Shown here: in pieces, positions 41,689 to 48,507 of the stretch
Numbering within the stretch: the stretch's first letter is position 1
How the letters are laid out: every line of letters begins with the position of its first letter
Source of the DNA: JAVBNW01 sp031551255
GTDB taxonomy: Bacteria; Bacillota; Clostridia; Christensenellales; UBA1750
Assembly (NCBI GenBank): GCA_031551255.1
Contig: JAVBNW010000083.1
Location: 1-52,105 of the forward strand
Length of the DNA stretch: 52,105 nucleotides
Reading direction: 5' to 3'
The notes under the pieces: generated by a model
What the model was told of the DNA's origin: nothing
The model's database searches: none
Seen by the model: only the letters and a program-made list of their open reading frames with translations
Program-made: the position numbers and the translations under genes

Positions 41689-43061
41689 AGCTTTCCCTCC
41701 GACATCCGCTTTTCGACCCAGCCTTCTTTGATGTAAGGTTGCGCCCTGCCCACCGCGAGCGCCCCCGCCGGAACATCCTCCGTAACCGTCGTGCCGGCCG
41801 CTATATACGCGCGCTCGCCGACCGATACCGGCGCGACAAGGTTTACGTTGCAGCCGCTGAACGCGTGGTCGCCGACCTTGCAGCGATGCTTTTTCTTGCC
41901 GTCGTAGTTGGAGAACACCACGCCGCAGCCCAGGTTGATGTCCTCTCCGACGTCGGCATCGCCCACATAGGTGAGGTGCGATATGCGCGTCTTATCGCCG
42001 ATTACCGAATTTTTAAGCTCTACAAAGTTGCCGATTCTGCAATGCTTGCCCACCGTGGTGTCGGGCCTTAGGTGCGCAAACGGCCCGATGGCAACGCCCT
42101 CGCCCACCGTGCAGCGGGTAAGCACCGAATTGTCTATGCGCGTGCGATCGCCCACCGTCGAATCTTCCAGGCGGCTGTTCGGCATGAGCGTGCACTCGCC
42201 GCCCACGGTAGTTTTGCCCATGAGCGAGCAGCCCGGATGGATGACCGTGTCCGCCCCGATGGCCACATCCGGGCTGATATCGCAGTGCGAAGGGTCCAAG
42301 AGCGTCACGCCGTTTTGCATGTGGAAAGCGTTGATCCTATCCCTCATCAGCGCCGTGGCTCTTGCAAGCTGCGCGCGGTCGTTGATGCCAACCCCCTCTT
42401 CTTCATCCGCGCGTACCGTGGCAATGCGCTTACCCGCGCGGTATAGGATATCGATCAGGTCGGTCAGGTAATATTCCCTCTTCGCGTTGTTGTTGCCGAT
42501 TTGGGGCAAAGCTTCCTTGAGCGCCGCACCGTCGACACAAAGCGCGGCGGAGTTGATTTCCTTAATTGCCCTTTGCGCATCCGTCGCATCCTTGTGCTCT
42601 ACGATTGCGCACACATTTCCGGCCTCGTCGCGCAGGATGCGCCCATAGCCCGTAGGATCGTCCACGACGGCCGTCATGACGGCGGCGCAAGCCCCGCCCT
42701 CCACCGCCTTTCGCATGTTGACAAGCGTTTCGGCACGTATGAGCGGCGAATCGCCCAGCAGTATGAAAACAGGGCCGGAACCGACGGCGTCAAACGCGGC
42801 CTGCGCCGCCTTTGCCGTGCCCCAGCCTTTTGAAGGATCCTGTATCGCAAAGAAAACCCTGTCTCCTAAATAATCCTTTACCTGCTGCGCCCTGTCGCCC
42901 ACTACGGCGATGGTGCGCGCGATGCCCGCGTCCCGCACGGCCCGAACGATGTATTCGATCATCGGAAGGCCTAATATCGGGTGCAATACCTTGTGCGTTT
43001 TGGATTTCATCCGCTCGCCGATACCAGCCGCGAGCAGGATGGCCAGAGTGTCCACAGGCAT
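41685..43061 (-). CDS. glmU: Bifunctional GlmU (N-acetylglucosamine-1-P uridylyltransferase / glucosamine-1-P acetyltransferase)
   Basis: A 458-residue enzyme making UDP-GlcNAc for peptidoglycan. The N-terminal pyrophosphorylase has LAAGIGERMKSKTHKVLHPI and LGDSPLIR. The C-terminal left-handed beta-helix has hexapeptide repeats (VIGDKTRISHLTYVGDADVG, AISGCN-like GDHAFSGCNVNLVAPV) and the acetyltransferase His region. ATG 43061 has GGAGAGG 3 nt upstream; the frame opens at 43145 but without a better site. It heads glmU-prs-HAD-pth-mfd. Confidence 0.97.
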   Translation of the reverse strand: MPVDTLAILLAAGIGERMKSKTHKVLHPILGLPMIEYIVRAVRDAGIARTIAVVGDRAQQVKDYLGDRVFFAIQDPSKGWGTAKAAQAAFDAVGSGPVFILLGDSPLIRAETLVNMRKAVEGGACAAVMTAVVDDPTGYGRILRDEAGNVCAIVEHKDATDAQRAIKEINSAALCVDGAALKEALPQIGNNNAKREYYLTDLIDILYRAGKRIATVRADEEEGVGINDRAQLARATALMRDRINAFHMQNGVTLLDPSHCDISPDVAIGADTVIHPGCSLMGKTTVGGECTLMPNSRLEDSTVGDRTRIDNSVLTRCTVGEGVAIGPFAHLRPDTTVGKHCRIGNFVELKNSVIGDKTRISHLTYVGDADVGEDINLGCGVVFSNYDGKKKHRCKVGDHAFSGCNVNLVAPVSVGERAYIAAGTTVTEDVPAGALAVGRAQPYIKEGWVEKRMSEGKL

Positions 43062-43225
43062 CCTCTCCTTTTTCACGAGTATTTGCGGAGGCAATGGTAC
43101 GCCTTTGGGGTATATATAGAAACAATGGCAATATCGCCATGCCATGGGCGCGCCATACCCGCAAAAATGAAGCGCACGCGGTCCGAGCCACGTACAGTAG
43201 ATAGTATATCATGGTAAGGGGGAAA

Positions 43226-43825
43226 ATGTCTGTGAATTTCATGGAATATGTGCATAAACGACGTTCCGTCTACGCGCTGGGTTCGAAGCCGCCGCTTGAG
43301 GATTCCGCCGTCGAGGCCCTGGTTAAGGCCGCAATGCTCGACGCGCCCACCGCTTTTCATTCGCAATCCGCACGTGTCGTGCTGCTGTTTGAGGGCGCAC
43401 ATAAAAAGTTCTGGGGTTTGGTGGGCGACGCGTTGCGCGCCATCGTACCGGAAGGTTCGTTTGCATCCACCGCTGAAAAACTAGCGGGCTTTTCCGCCGG
43501 GAGGGGCACGATTCTCTTTTATGAAGATTGGGATGTCGTTGAACGTATGCAAAAAGAATACTCCGTCTTTGCCGATAAATTCCCCATATGGTCGAACCAG
43601 GGTTCCGCCATCCTGCAGTATATCCTATGGACGGCCCTGGCGGCCGAGAATGTCGGCGCGTCGCTTCAGCACTACAACCCTATTGTAGATGCCGCAGCCG
43701 CGAAGGAGTTCGGTATAGCCCCATCGTGGAGGCTCAACGCGCAAATGCCGTTTGGATCGATCGAAGCGCCCACGGATGAAAAGGAGTGCGATTCGCTCGA
43801 CCACCGCCTGCGCATCGTGCGCTGA
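43226..43825 (+). CDS. Nitroreductase family protein
   Basis: A 199-residue FMN-dependent nitroreductase of the YdgI/HBN1 group. N terminus MEYVHKRRSVYALG matches the family's RRSxY motif for FMN binding. SQSARVVLLF, ILFYEDWDVVERMQ and the NQGSAILQYILWTALAAENVGASLQHYNP stretch are typical, as is the closing WRLNAQMPFGSIEAP. It probably reduces nitroaromatics or quinones. ATG 43226 has AAGGGGGA upstream, better than the ATG at 43211. Divergent from glmU and followed by a shared terminator hairpin. Confidence 0.93.
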   Translation: MSVNFMEYVHKRRSVYALGSKPPLEDSAVEALVKAAMLDAPTAFHSQSARVVLLFEGAHKKFWGLVGDALRAIVPEGSFASTAEKLAGFSAGRGTILFYEDWDVVERMQKEYSVFADKFPIWSNQGSAILQYILWTALAAENVGASLQHYNPIVDAAAAKEFGIAPSWRLNAQMPFGSIEAPTDEKECDSLDHRLRIVR

Positions 43826-43858
43826 CGAGCCGTGTTGCCGCGGATAAAGGAACACAAA

Positions 43859-43888
43859 AAAACCGGGAGTTTGTCAGCTCCCGGTTTC
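43859..43888. terminator. Terminator between the nitroreductase and the 30-codon ORF
   Basis: AACCGGGAG / CTCCCGGTT with an 8-nt loop. On the minus strand it is followed by TTTTTTTGTG, so it ends the small-ORF transcript strongly; on the plus strand the T-run is shorter (TTTCC). Confidence 0.88.
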
Positions 43889-43907
43889 CATCGCATGCGC
43901 AGACAGC

Positions 43908-44000
43908 TTATGCAATGATGCACGTTGGCGAGAGGCGTGAAAGTCGACGCGTCAGGTCAACCGTTCGGCCGTCTGCGCGCACAATGTGCGTACAATCCAA
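43908..44000 (-). CDS. Putative 30-residue peptide, function unknown
   Basis: A TTG-initiated ORF of 30 codons. The upstream GAAGGGGGGTGAGAGG gives a strong ribosome site, a consensus-like promoter lies 32 nt further up and a strong terminator follows 20 nt after the stop. The peptide begins LDCTHIVRADGR (first residue read as Met) and ends SPTCIIA. It is basic and not membrane-like, with one Cys near each end. I recognise no family. It may be a functional peptide or the coding part of a small RNA. Translation is inferred. Confidence 0.5.
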   Translation of the reverse strand: MDCTHIVRADGRTVDLTRRLSRLSPTCIIA

Positions 44001-44031
44001 CCTCTCACCCCCCTTCATATTTGATGTCTAT

Positions 44032-44060
44032 ACCATACGCTCTTCTTTGGCAAAAGTCAA
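44032..44060 (-). promoter_or_regulatory. Promoter of the 30-codon ORF
   Basis: TTGACT (44060-44055) and TATGGT (44037-44032) with a 17-bp spacer on the minus strand, giving a transcript of about 160 nt to the terminator. Confidence 0.75.
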
Positions 44061-44145
44061 CACTCATTGTGTGGCAAAATGTAGCAAGATCTTATGATGT
44101 CTCGCCGCAAAAATCGCCATAAAAATGCAGGGCGAAAGAATTCCC

Positions 44146-44733
44146 CTACCGGTTTAGCTCATCCAGCGTCATCTCGAACGCGGGGGCGAATTCGCGCATA
44201 AAATCGCCCACCTCGCCAAGTTCGCTATGCTGGATATCTTGCAGTATGCTTTCCTTGGCATACGTAAACTCCAAGTTCCCCATGCGCTCTTCCTCTACGC
44301 ATTTAAGATAGGCGCAGATTCTGTCCGCGGCCTTCACCCGCGGCCATTCCGGGTCTTTTTCCGGGCACAGCAGCAGCGAAGCATAGATTTCACGCATATC
44401 GGGGGGCAGCATCGCAAGCATTTTACCCGAGGCGATGCGCTCCACGCGCTTGTACGCGCTGGTAAGATCGGAGCTGAAATATTTGATGGGCGTCGCCAAA
44501 TCGCCGGTCATCACTTCGCCGGCCTCGTGGTAGATCGCAAGTTCGGCCGCGCGCGCCGGGTCGGCGCCCCCTCCATATCGCGCGTTGTGCAGCACTGCGA
44601 GCGCATGCGCGATGTGCGCTACCTGCAACGAATGTTCCTGCACGTTTTCGGTTCGGGTATTGCGCATGAGGCTCCAACGCTGAATAAAACGCAGGCGCGA
44701 AAGATATGCGAAAAAGCTGGATATATAAACCAC
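44146..44733 (-). CDS. yfbR: HD-domain 5'-nucleotidase YfbR
   Basis: A 195-residue HD-superfamily protein closely similar to E. coli YfbR, a 5'-deoxynucleotidase. Shared stretches are FFAYLSRLRFIQRWSLMRN, RTENVQEHSLQVAHIAHALA, the HD motif in YHEAGEVMTGDLATPIKYF and ADRICAYLKCVEEE. The HD pair is present as HE here (YHEAGEV), while E. coli has HD, so the metal ligand is Glu. GTG 44733 is chosen because the homology begins at the next residues; no ATG precedes it in frame and the ribosome site is weak, so the start is uncertain. Divergent from the TPP-thiT unit. Confidence 0.92.
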   Translation of the reverse strand: MVYISSFFAYLSRLRFIQRWSLMRNTRTENVQEHSLQVAHIAHALAVLHNARYGGGADPARAAELAIYHEAGEVMTGDLATPIKYFSSDLTSAYKRVERIASGKMLAMLPPDMREIYASLLLCPEKDPEWPRVKAADRICAYLKCVEEERMGNLEFTYAKESILQDIQHSELGEVGDFMREFAPAFEMTLDELNR

Positions 44734-44758
44734 CTCGGCTTCTTTGTAGGAGACATAG

Positions 44759-44787
44759 TTGACAAACCTTTTACCGGCTGTTATCGT
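44759..44787 (+). promoter_or_regulatory. Promoter of the thiT leader
   Basis: Perfect TTGACA (44759-44764) and TATCGT (44782-44787) with a 17-bp spacer; transcription would start just before the TPP riboswitch. Confidence 0.7.
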
Positions 44788-44802
44788 ATAGTTACAATTG
44801 CA

Positions 44803-44892
44803 TACGCCGCTGGGGGAGCATTGCGCTGAGAGGGCTTCGAGCCAACCCTTGGAACCTGTTGTAGGTAATCCTACCGTAGGGAAGCGGGCAGA
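44803..44892 (+). ncRNA. TPP (THI-box) riboswitch
   Basis: The TPP aptamer consensus is clear: GGGGGAGC (44812-44819), GCTGAGAGGG (44825-44834), ACCCTTGGAACCTG (44845-44858), then GTAATCCTACCGTAGGGAAGC (44864-44884). It lies upstream of thiT and is followed by a terminator hairpin, so thiamine pyrophosphate should reduce thiT expression by premature termination. Confidence 0.97.
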
Positions 44893-44921
44893 ACGGGCAT
44901 CAATTGCCCTTAAGCCTCTTT

Positions 44922-44945
44922 CCCGCATGCAAATGCGGGTTTCTC
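44922..44945 (+). terminator. TPP-switch regulated terminator
   Basis: CCCGCAT-GCAA-ATGCGGG followed by TTTCTCATTTCTT, 45 nt before the thiT start. Confidence 0.85.
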
Positions 44946-44990
44946 ATTTCTTGGCGTCCTTTGGCGGTTCGTGCCGAAGGAGGAGTTTCT

Positions 44991-45674
44991 TTGTTCGAAA
45001 AGTTTCTCGAAACGCCGCCCGCCGTATGGGTAACTTTGGGGGCGGTTCTCGCCATCGTCGCGGTGATCTTCATCCTGGCGCGCAGCAAGCGCCGGTGGAG
45101 CACCAGCATGCTGGTTACAGGCGCCGCGTGCCTCGCACTCGCGTTCGTGCTCTCGTGCGTGCGCCTGTACAGAATGCCGCAGGGCGGCTCCATTACGCCC
45201 GCCTCCATGCTGCCAATGTTTGTGTTTTCGTATATTTTCGGCATGATTCCCGGCCTGTTGGTCGGGCTTGCGTACAGTATCTTGCAGATGATGCAGGATT
45301 TTTATTTTATCAACCCCGCCCAGCTGATGGTGGATTACATCCTGCCCTTTACCGCGCTCGCGCTGTGCGGCACGGTGCGGAGCGCGAAGATCCCGTCGTA
45401 CTGGAAAATCCCCCTGGGCGTGGCGATCGGCTCGCTTGTGCGGGTGCTGTTTCACGTACTCTCCGGCGCGGTCTTCTTCGCGGAATACGCGGGCGACATG
45501 AACCCGTGGATCTACTCGCTCGGCTATAACTTCAGCTCCGTGGGAATCGACGGCCTGATCTGCGTCGTGATATCACTGCTTCCGCCAGTGCAAAAATTGA
45601 TCGAAACCATGCGCAGGCGGCTGGAAACCCCAACCCGCAGGGCTCGGTCGACAGGGATAATAGGTAACCGCTGA
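44991..45674 (+). CDS. thiT: Thiamine transporter substrate-binding S component ThiT
   Basis: A 227-residue ECF-transporter S component for thiamine. It has about six hydrophobic segments (VTLGAVLAIVAVIFILA, TGAACLALAFVLSCVRLY, PMFVFSYIFGMIPGLLVGLAYSIL and others). Family motifs include GMIPGLLVGLAYSILQ and VRVLFHVLSGAVFFAEYA followed by WIYSLGYNFSSVGIDG. It works with shared ECF ATPases encoded elsewhere. The start is TTG at 44991 with GAAGGAGGAG 6 nt upstream. It is controlled by the TPP riboswitch. Confidence 0.94.
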   Translation: MFEKFLETPPAVWVTLGAVLAIVAVIFILARSKRRWSTSMLVTGAACLALAFVLSCVRLYRMPQGGSITPASMLPMFVFSYIFGMIPGLLVGLAYSILQMMQDFYFINPAQLMVDYILPFTALALCGTVRSAKIPSYWKIPLGVAIGSLVRVLFHVLSGAVFFAEYAGDMNPWIYSLGYNFSSVGIDGLICVVISLLPPVQKLIETMRRRLETPTRRARSTGIIGNR

Positions 45675-45754
45675 ATAACCGGTGCGGCACGCCTTTGCGA
45701 ATTTTTTCGCGGGCTTGGGCGTTGCCTTGCGCTCGGCCTAGCCTGAACCAGTAG

Positions 45755-46525
45755 TTAGGGCGAACTTTCTCGGAACCAATCGAACATCATGATGCCCGCG
45801 GCGACGGCAGCGTTGAGTGATTGCGTCTTGCCCGCCATGGGCAACGCAAATACCTTGTCGCAAGCGGCAAGCGCTTCTTGCGATACGCCCTGCCCCTCGC
45901 TGCCGATCACCAAAATGCGGCGGGCGGGCATGGGGCCGCGGCCGAAGAACGCCTCGCCTTCCATCGCGGTGGCGGCGGCGCACCAGCCGCTTTCCCGCAG
46001 AAAAAGCAGTTCCTGCGCAAGGTTGTCAACTAAGCGAACCGGGACGCGGACACTTGAGCCCATCGAGCCGCGCACCGCCTTAGGCGAAAAAGGATCGGCT
46101 GAGCCCGCGCCGAACAAAGCGCCGCCAAACCCCGCGGCCTCGGCGGTTCTGAGCATCGTGCCCACGTTGCCCGGGTCTTGCACGCCGTCCAGTGCGAGCA
46201 GCGGCGCGCACAGTTCCCTCGCATCGGCAGGGATGTGCGCGGCGAGCACGATGCCCTGTGGTGTGCGGGTTGTACAAGCGGCTGCAAGAACCGCCTCTGT
46301 GGCGGCATGAACCTCGGCCCCGGCCTCGTAGGCCCGCTGTGCAAGCGCCTCGCAGCGCGCGGGATCATATAAACAAAGCGCCAGGGGCCACGACGCGTTC
46401 AGCGCGTCTTCGGCCAATTTTTCGCCCTCGGCAAGAAACAAGCAACTATTTTCCCTGCCCTTGGCAGATTCGAGCGAGCGGAACAGCTTGACGGTTTCGT
46501 TGCGTGTACTTTCGATCGTGCGCAT
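45755..46525 (-). CDS. TrmH/SpoU family RNA 2'-O-methyltransferase
   Basis: A 256-residue SPOUT methyltransferase. An N-terminal substrate-binding domain (STRNETVKLFRSLESAKGR, FLAEGEKL) is followed by the knotted SAM domain. Its motifs are DGVQDPGNVGTMLRTAEAAGF (motif 1), LVIGSEGQGVSQEAL (motif 2) and LPMAGKTQSLNAAVAAGIMMFDW (motif 3). It probably methylates a ribose in 23S rRNA, like RlmB-type proteins; the target nucleotide is unknown. ATG 46525 has AGGGGGC upstream. Confidence 0.94.
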   Translation of the reverse strand: MRTIESTRNETVKLFRSLESAKGRENSCLFLAEGEKLAEDALNASWPLALCLYDPARCEALAQRAYEAGAEVHAATEAVLAAACTTRTPQGIVLAAHIPADARELCAPLLALDGVQDPGNVGTMLRTAEAAGFGGALFGAGSADPFSPKAVRGSMGSSVRVPVRLVDNLAQELLFLRESGWCAAATAMEGEAFFGRGPMPARRILVIGSEGQGVSQEALAACDKVFALPMAGKTQSLNAAVAAGIMMFDWFRESSP

Positions 46526-46571
46526 GGCTCTGCCCCCTCGCCTAACAAGCATATCACAAGTGAAGGCCAGG

Positions 46572-46604
46572 AAAAAGAGGCTGCGAACATGTTTTCGCAA
46601 CCTT
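46572..46604 (-). terminator. Terminator of rsfS operon
   Basis: On the minus strand AAGGTTGCGAA / TTCGCAGCCTC around an ACATG-type loop, followed by TTTTTCC, about 65 nt after the rsfS stop. Confidence 0.75.
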
Positions 46605-46667
46605 CTTGAAAAAACGCACGGAACCCATGGTCGGTTTTTGTCGAGCGCTGCGTTCGCAAAACAGACC

Positions 46668-47021
46668 TTATTCCTCGGGGAATGGAACGCGGTTGGAACC
46701 ATCCATCCATAGGCGTTCGAGGCGGTAATACTCCCTCTCCTGCTCGCCGAAGATGTGCACTATCACGCTCGCGTAGTCCATCACGATCCAGCGCGCCTCG
46801 TCTCTGCCGTCCACGCGGGTAGGGCGTATGCCCTCCTTGGAAAGTACTTCGTCCACTTCATCGCACAGCGCCCGCACCTGAAGGCTGGAACGCCCCGAGC
46901 ATATGATAAAGTAATCCGCGATGATGGTCAGGTGGTTTACATTCAAAAGCAGCATATCCCCTGCCTTTTTTTCATCCAGCACGGCCATGATGCGGTTTGC
47001 GAGATCCTTTGGCTGCGTCAT
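46668..47021 (-). CDS. rsfS: Ribosome silencing factor RsfS
   Basis: A 117-residue RsfS (Iojap/YbeB) protein that binds ribosomal protein L14 and blocks subunit joining in slow growth. Characteristic segments: VLDEKKAGDMLLLNVN, ADYFIICSGRSSLQVRALCDEV, VDGRDEARWIVMDYASVIVHIFGEQEREYYRLERLW. ATG 47021 has AAGGGGGAA upstream. It is the last gene of nadD-yqeK-rsfS, the usual order. Confidence 0.97.
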   Translation of the reverse strand: MTQPKDLANRIMAVLDEKKAGDMLLLNVNHLTIIADYFIICSGRSSLQVRALCDEVDEVLSKEGIRPTRVDGRDEARWIVMDYASVIVHIFGEQEREYYRLERLWMDGSNRVPFPEE

Positions 47022-47035
47022 TACACGATTCCCCC

Positions 47036-47620
47036 TTATGATTCGTCGCTGCGCGCGGCGATGCGCGCGAGCAAATCGTTGTAAGTATACACCGTGGTAG
47101 GATACAAGATCATATGTTTTTTCAGGATATGGATCATAGAGCCGCGAAAGGCCTCCACCATGGCTGTCTCCGGATCGCTCCACGCCAGCTCCCTCAAGCG
47201 CTCCACATCCGAAAAATCGCGACCGGGTTCGATATAATCCGACAAGTTGACCAGCAGATCAAGCAGCGGCATGCCCGGCGCGCCGCCGATGTGGCGCTCA
47301 ATGGCCCGGAGTACGTCTTCGTCAGCCACCCCGTACTCCCGCTGCGCGATGGCCGCGCCGAGCTTCGCGTGCAGAAGTTCCGGCGATTCGCGTTCCCATT
47401 CGTCGACCGAAATGTGAAGCGCAAGAGCCGTTTGAAGCATTTCATCGGCGGTAAGGTATTTTGCGCAATCGTGCAAAATTCCTGCCAAATAGGCCTTTTC
47501 GGGATCCGCGCCGTGCAGCTCAGCGAGCCTTTTCGCCGTATCCGCAACGCCTAAGCTATGGGCAAACCGCTTGGGCTTAAGGCTTTGGCCCAGTTTTTCC
47601 GTCATCGCGGGAAGCGTCAT
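47036..47620 (-). CDS. yqeK: HD-domain Ap4A hydrolase YqeK
   Basis: A 194-residue HD-superfamily protein of the YqeK type, symmetric Ap4A hydrolase in Firmicutes. Features: KRFAHSLGVADTAKRLAELHG, the HD motif in LAGILHDCAKYL, LLHAKLGAAIAQREYGV, AIERHIGGAPGMPLLDLLVNLSDYIEPGR. The ATG overlaps the nadD stop (ATGA). Confidence 0.95.
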   Translation of the reverse strand: MTLPAMTEKLGQSLKPKRFAHSLGVADTAKRLAELHGADPEKAYLAGILHDCAKYLTADEMLQTALALHISVDEWERESPELLHAKLGAAIAQREYGVADEDVLRAIERHIGGAPGMPLLDLLVNLSDYIEPGRDFSDVERLRELAWSDPETAMVEAFRGSMIHILKKHMILYPTTVYTYNDLLARIAARSDES

Positions 47621-48210
47621 CGGTAGATCCCCCTATCGTAAATATACGCTTCGACGGCCGGCGGCACCATACCTTTCAGCGATTCGCCGCGTGCTGCCAG
47701 CGCGCGAATCATCGAGGAGGAGATGTCGGGGCTATCCGCCTTGACAAGCGTAACCCTCGCGCCGGTTTCCTCGCGCGCGGCGCGCTTAGCCTCGGCAAGC
47801 TCTTGATCGCTCATGCCGGGGCGCGGCATGGCGATCAATTCGCACAGCTCCATCGCACGGCGCGCATTGCGCCAAAGCCTCATGTCGCGCAGCGCGTCCG
47901 CGCCGACGATCACGAAGAGCCCGTCGCCAGGCCTCTCCTTCGAAAGGCATTCGAGGGTATCTACCGTGTAGATCACTCCCGGTCGTTCGATTTCCACCCG
48001 GGATGCCCTTGCCCACGGAAGATCTCTCACGGCGAGCTCCGTCATCGCGGCGCGATCCTCGGCGGCGGCCATCCCCGCCTTGTGCGGAGGATTGCCCGAG
48101 GGGATAAACAGCACCTGCTCGAGCCCTACCGCCGTTCTCGCGGCATCGGCAATCAACAGGTGCGCGTTGTGTATCGGATCGAACGTCCCGCCCATCAAGC
48201 CAAGCCGCAT
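47617..48210 (-). CDS. nadD: Nicotinate-nucleotide adenylyltransferase
   Basis: A 197-residue enzyme of NAD synthesis that adenylates nicotinate mononucleotide. It has the nucleotidyltransferase motif MGGTFDPIHNAHLLIA, IPSGNPPHK, FVIVGADALRDM and the C-terminal DISSSMIRALAARGES. ATG 48210 has GGGGAGGG 7 nt upstream. First gene of nadD-yqeK-rsfS. A copy of the structured repeat lies directly upstream. Confidence 0.97.
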   Translation of the reverse strand: MRLGLMGGTFDPIHNAHLLIADAARTAVGLEQVLFIPSGNPPHKAGMAAAEDRAAMTELAVRDLPWARASRVEIERPGVIYTVDTLECLSKERPGDGLFVIVGADALRDMRLWRNARRAMELCELIAMPRPGMSDQELAEAKRAAREETGARVTLVKADSPDISSSMIRALAARGESLKGMVPPAVEAYIYDRGIYR

Positions 48211-48230
48211 GAAAACCCTCCCCGTATGGG

Positions 48231-48402
48231 TATATGGTCGGCCAACCCCAAAACCAGGGCACACGCGAGCGAATCTTTTCCCGCATGGCGGCGTCGAGCT
48301 CCAGTCTGCGTAGCTCCCGGCTACGCCTCCTTCCGCCTCCTTGCCCGCGAAAAAATCTCGTGCTCGTCTGCCCCGCTTTTGGGGTTAGTCGACTATAAGT
48401 AT
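48231..48402. repeat. Structured intergenic repeat, copy B
   Basis: A 170-bp element of the same plan as copy A. Long imperfect terminal inverted repeats start CCAACCCCAAAACCAGGGC (48242) and end GCCCCGCTTTTGGGGTTAG (to 48388). An inner hairpin GCGTAGC-TCCCG-GCTACGC (48308-48326) is followed by CTCCTTCCGCCTCCTTG, and the element ends with GACTATAAGTATAC. It lies between the divergent nadD and TetM-like genes. Confidence 0.65.
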
Positions 48403-48446
48403 ACACAAAATCGAAAAACGCGCAAGATAAGCGCAGGCCCATTGGG

Positions 48447-48475
48447 TTGTCATCGGGGCTTCGTTGCGCTATCAT
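48447..48475 (+). promoter_or_regulatory. Promoter of the TetM-like GTPase gene
   Basis: TTGTCA (48447-48452) and TATCAT (48470-48475) with a 17-bp spacer. The predicted start near 48482 makes the ATG at 48484 too close to the 5' end and supports the ATG at 48508. Confidence 0.78.
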
Positions 48476-48507
48476 AAAACGTAATGATTGGCCATGGGGG
48501 GCGTTTC

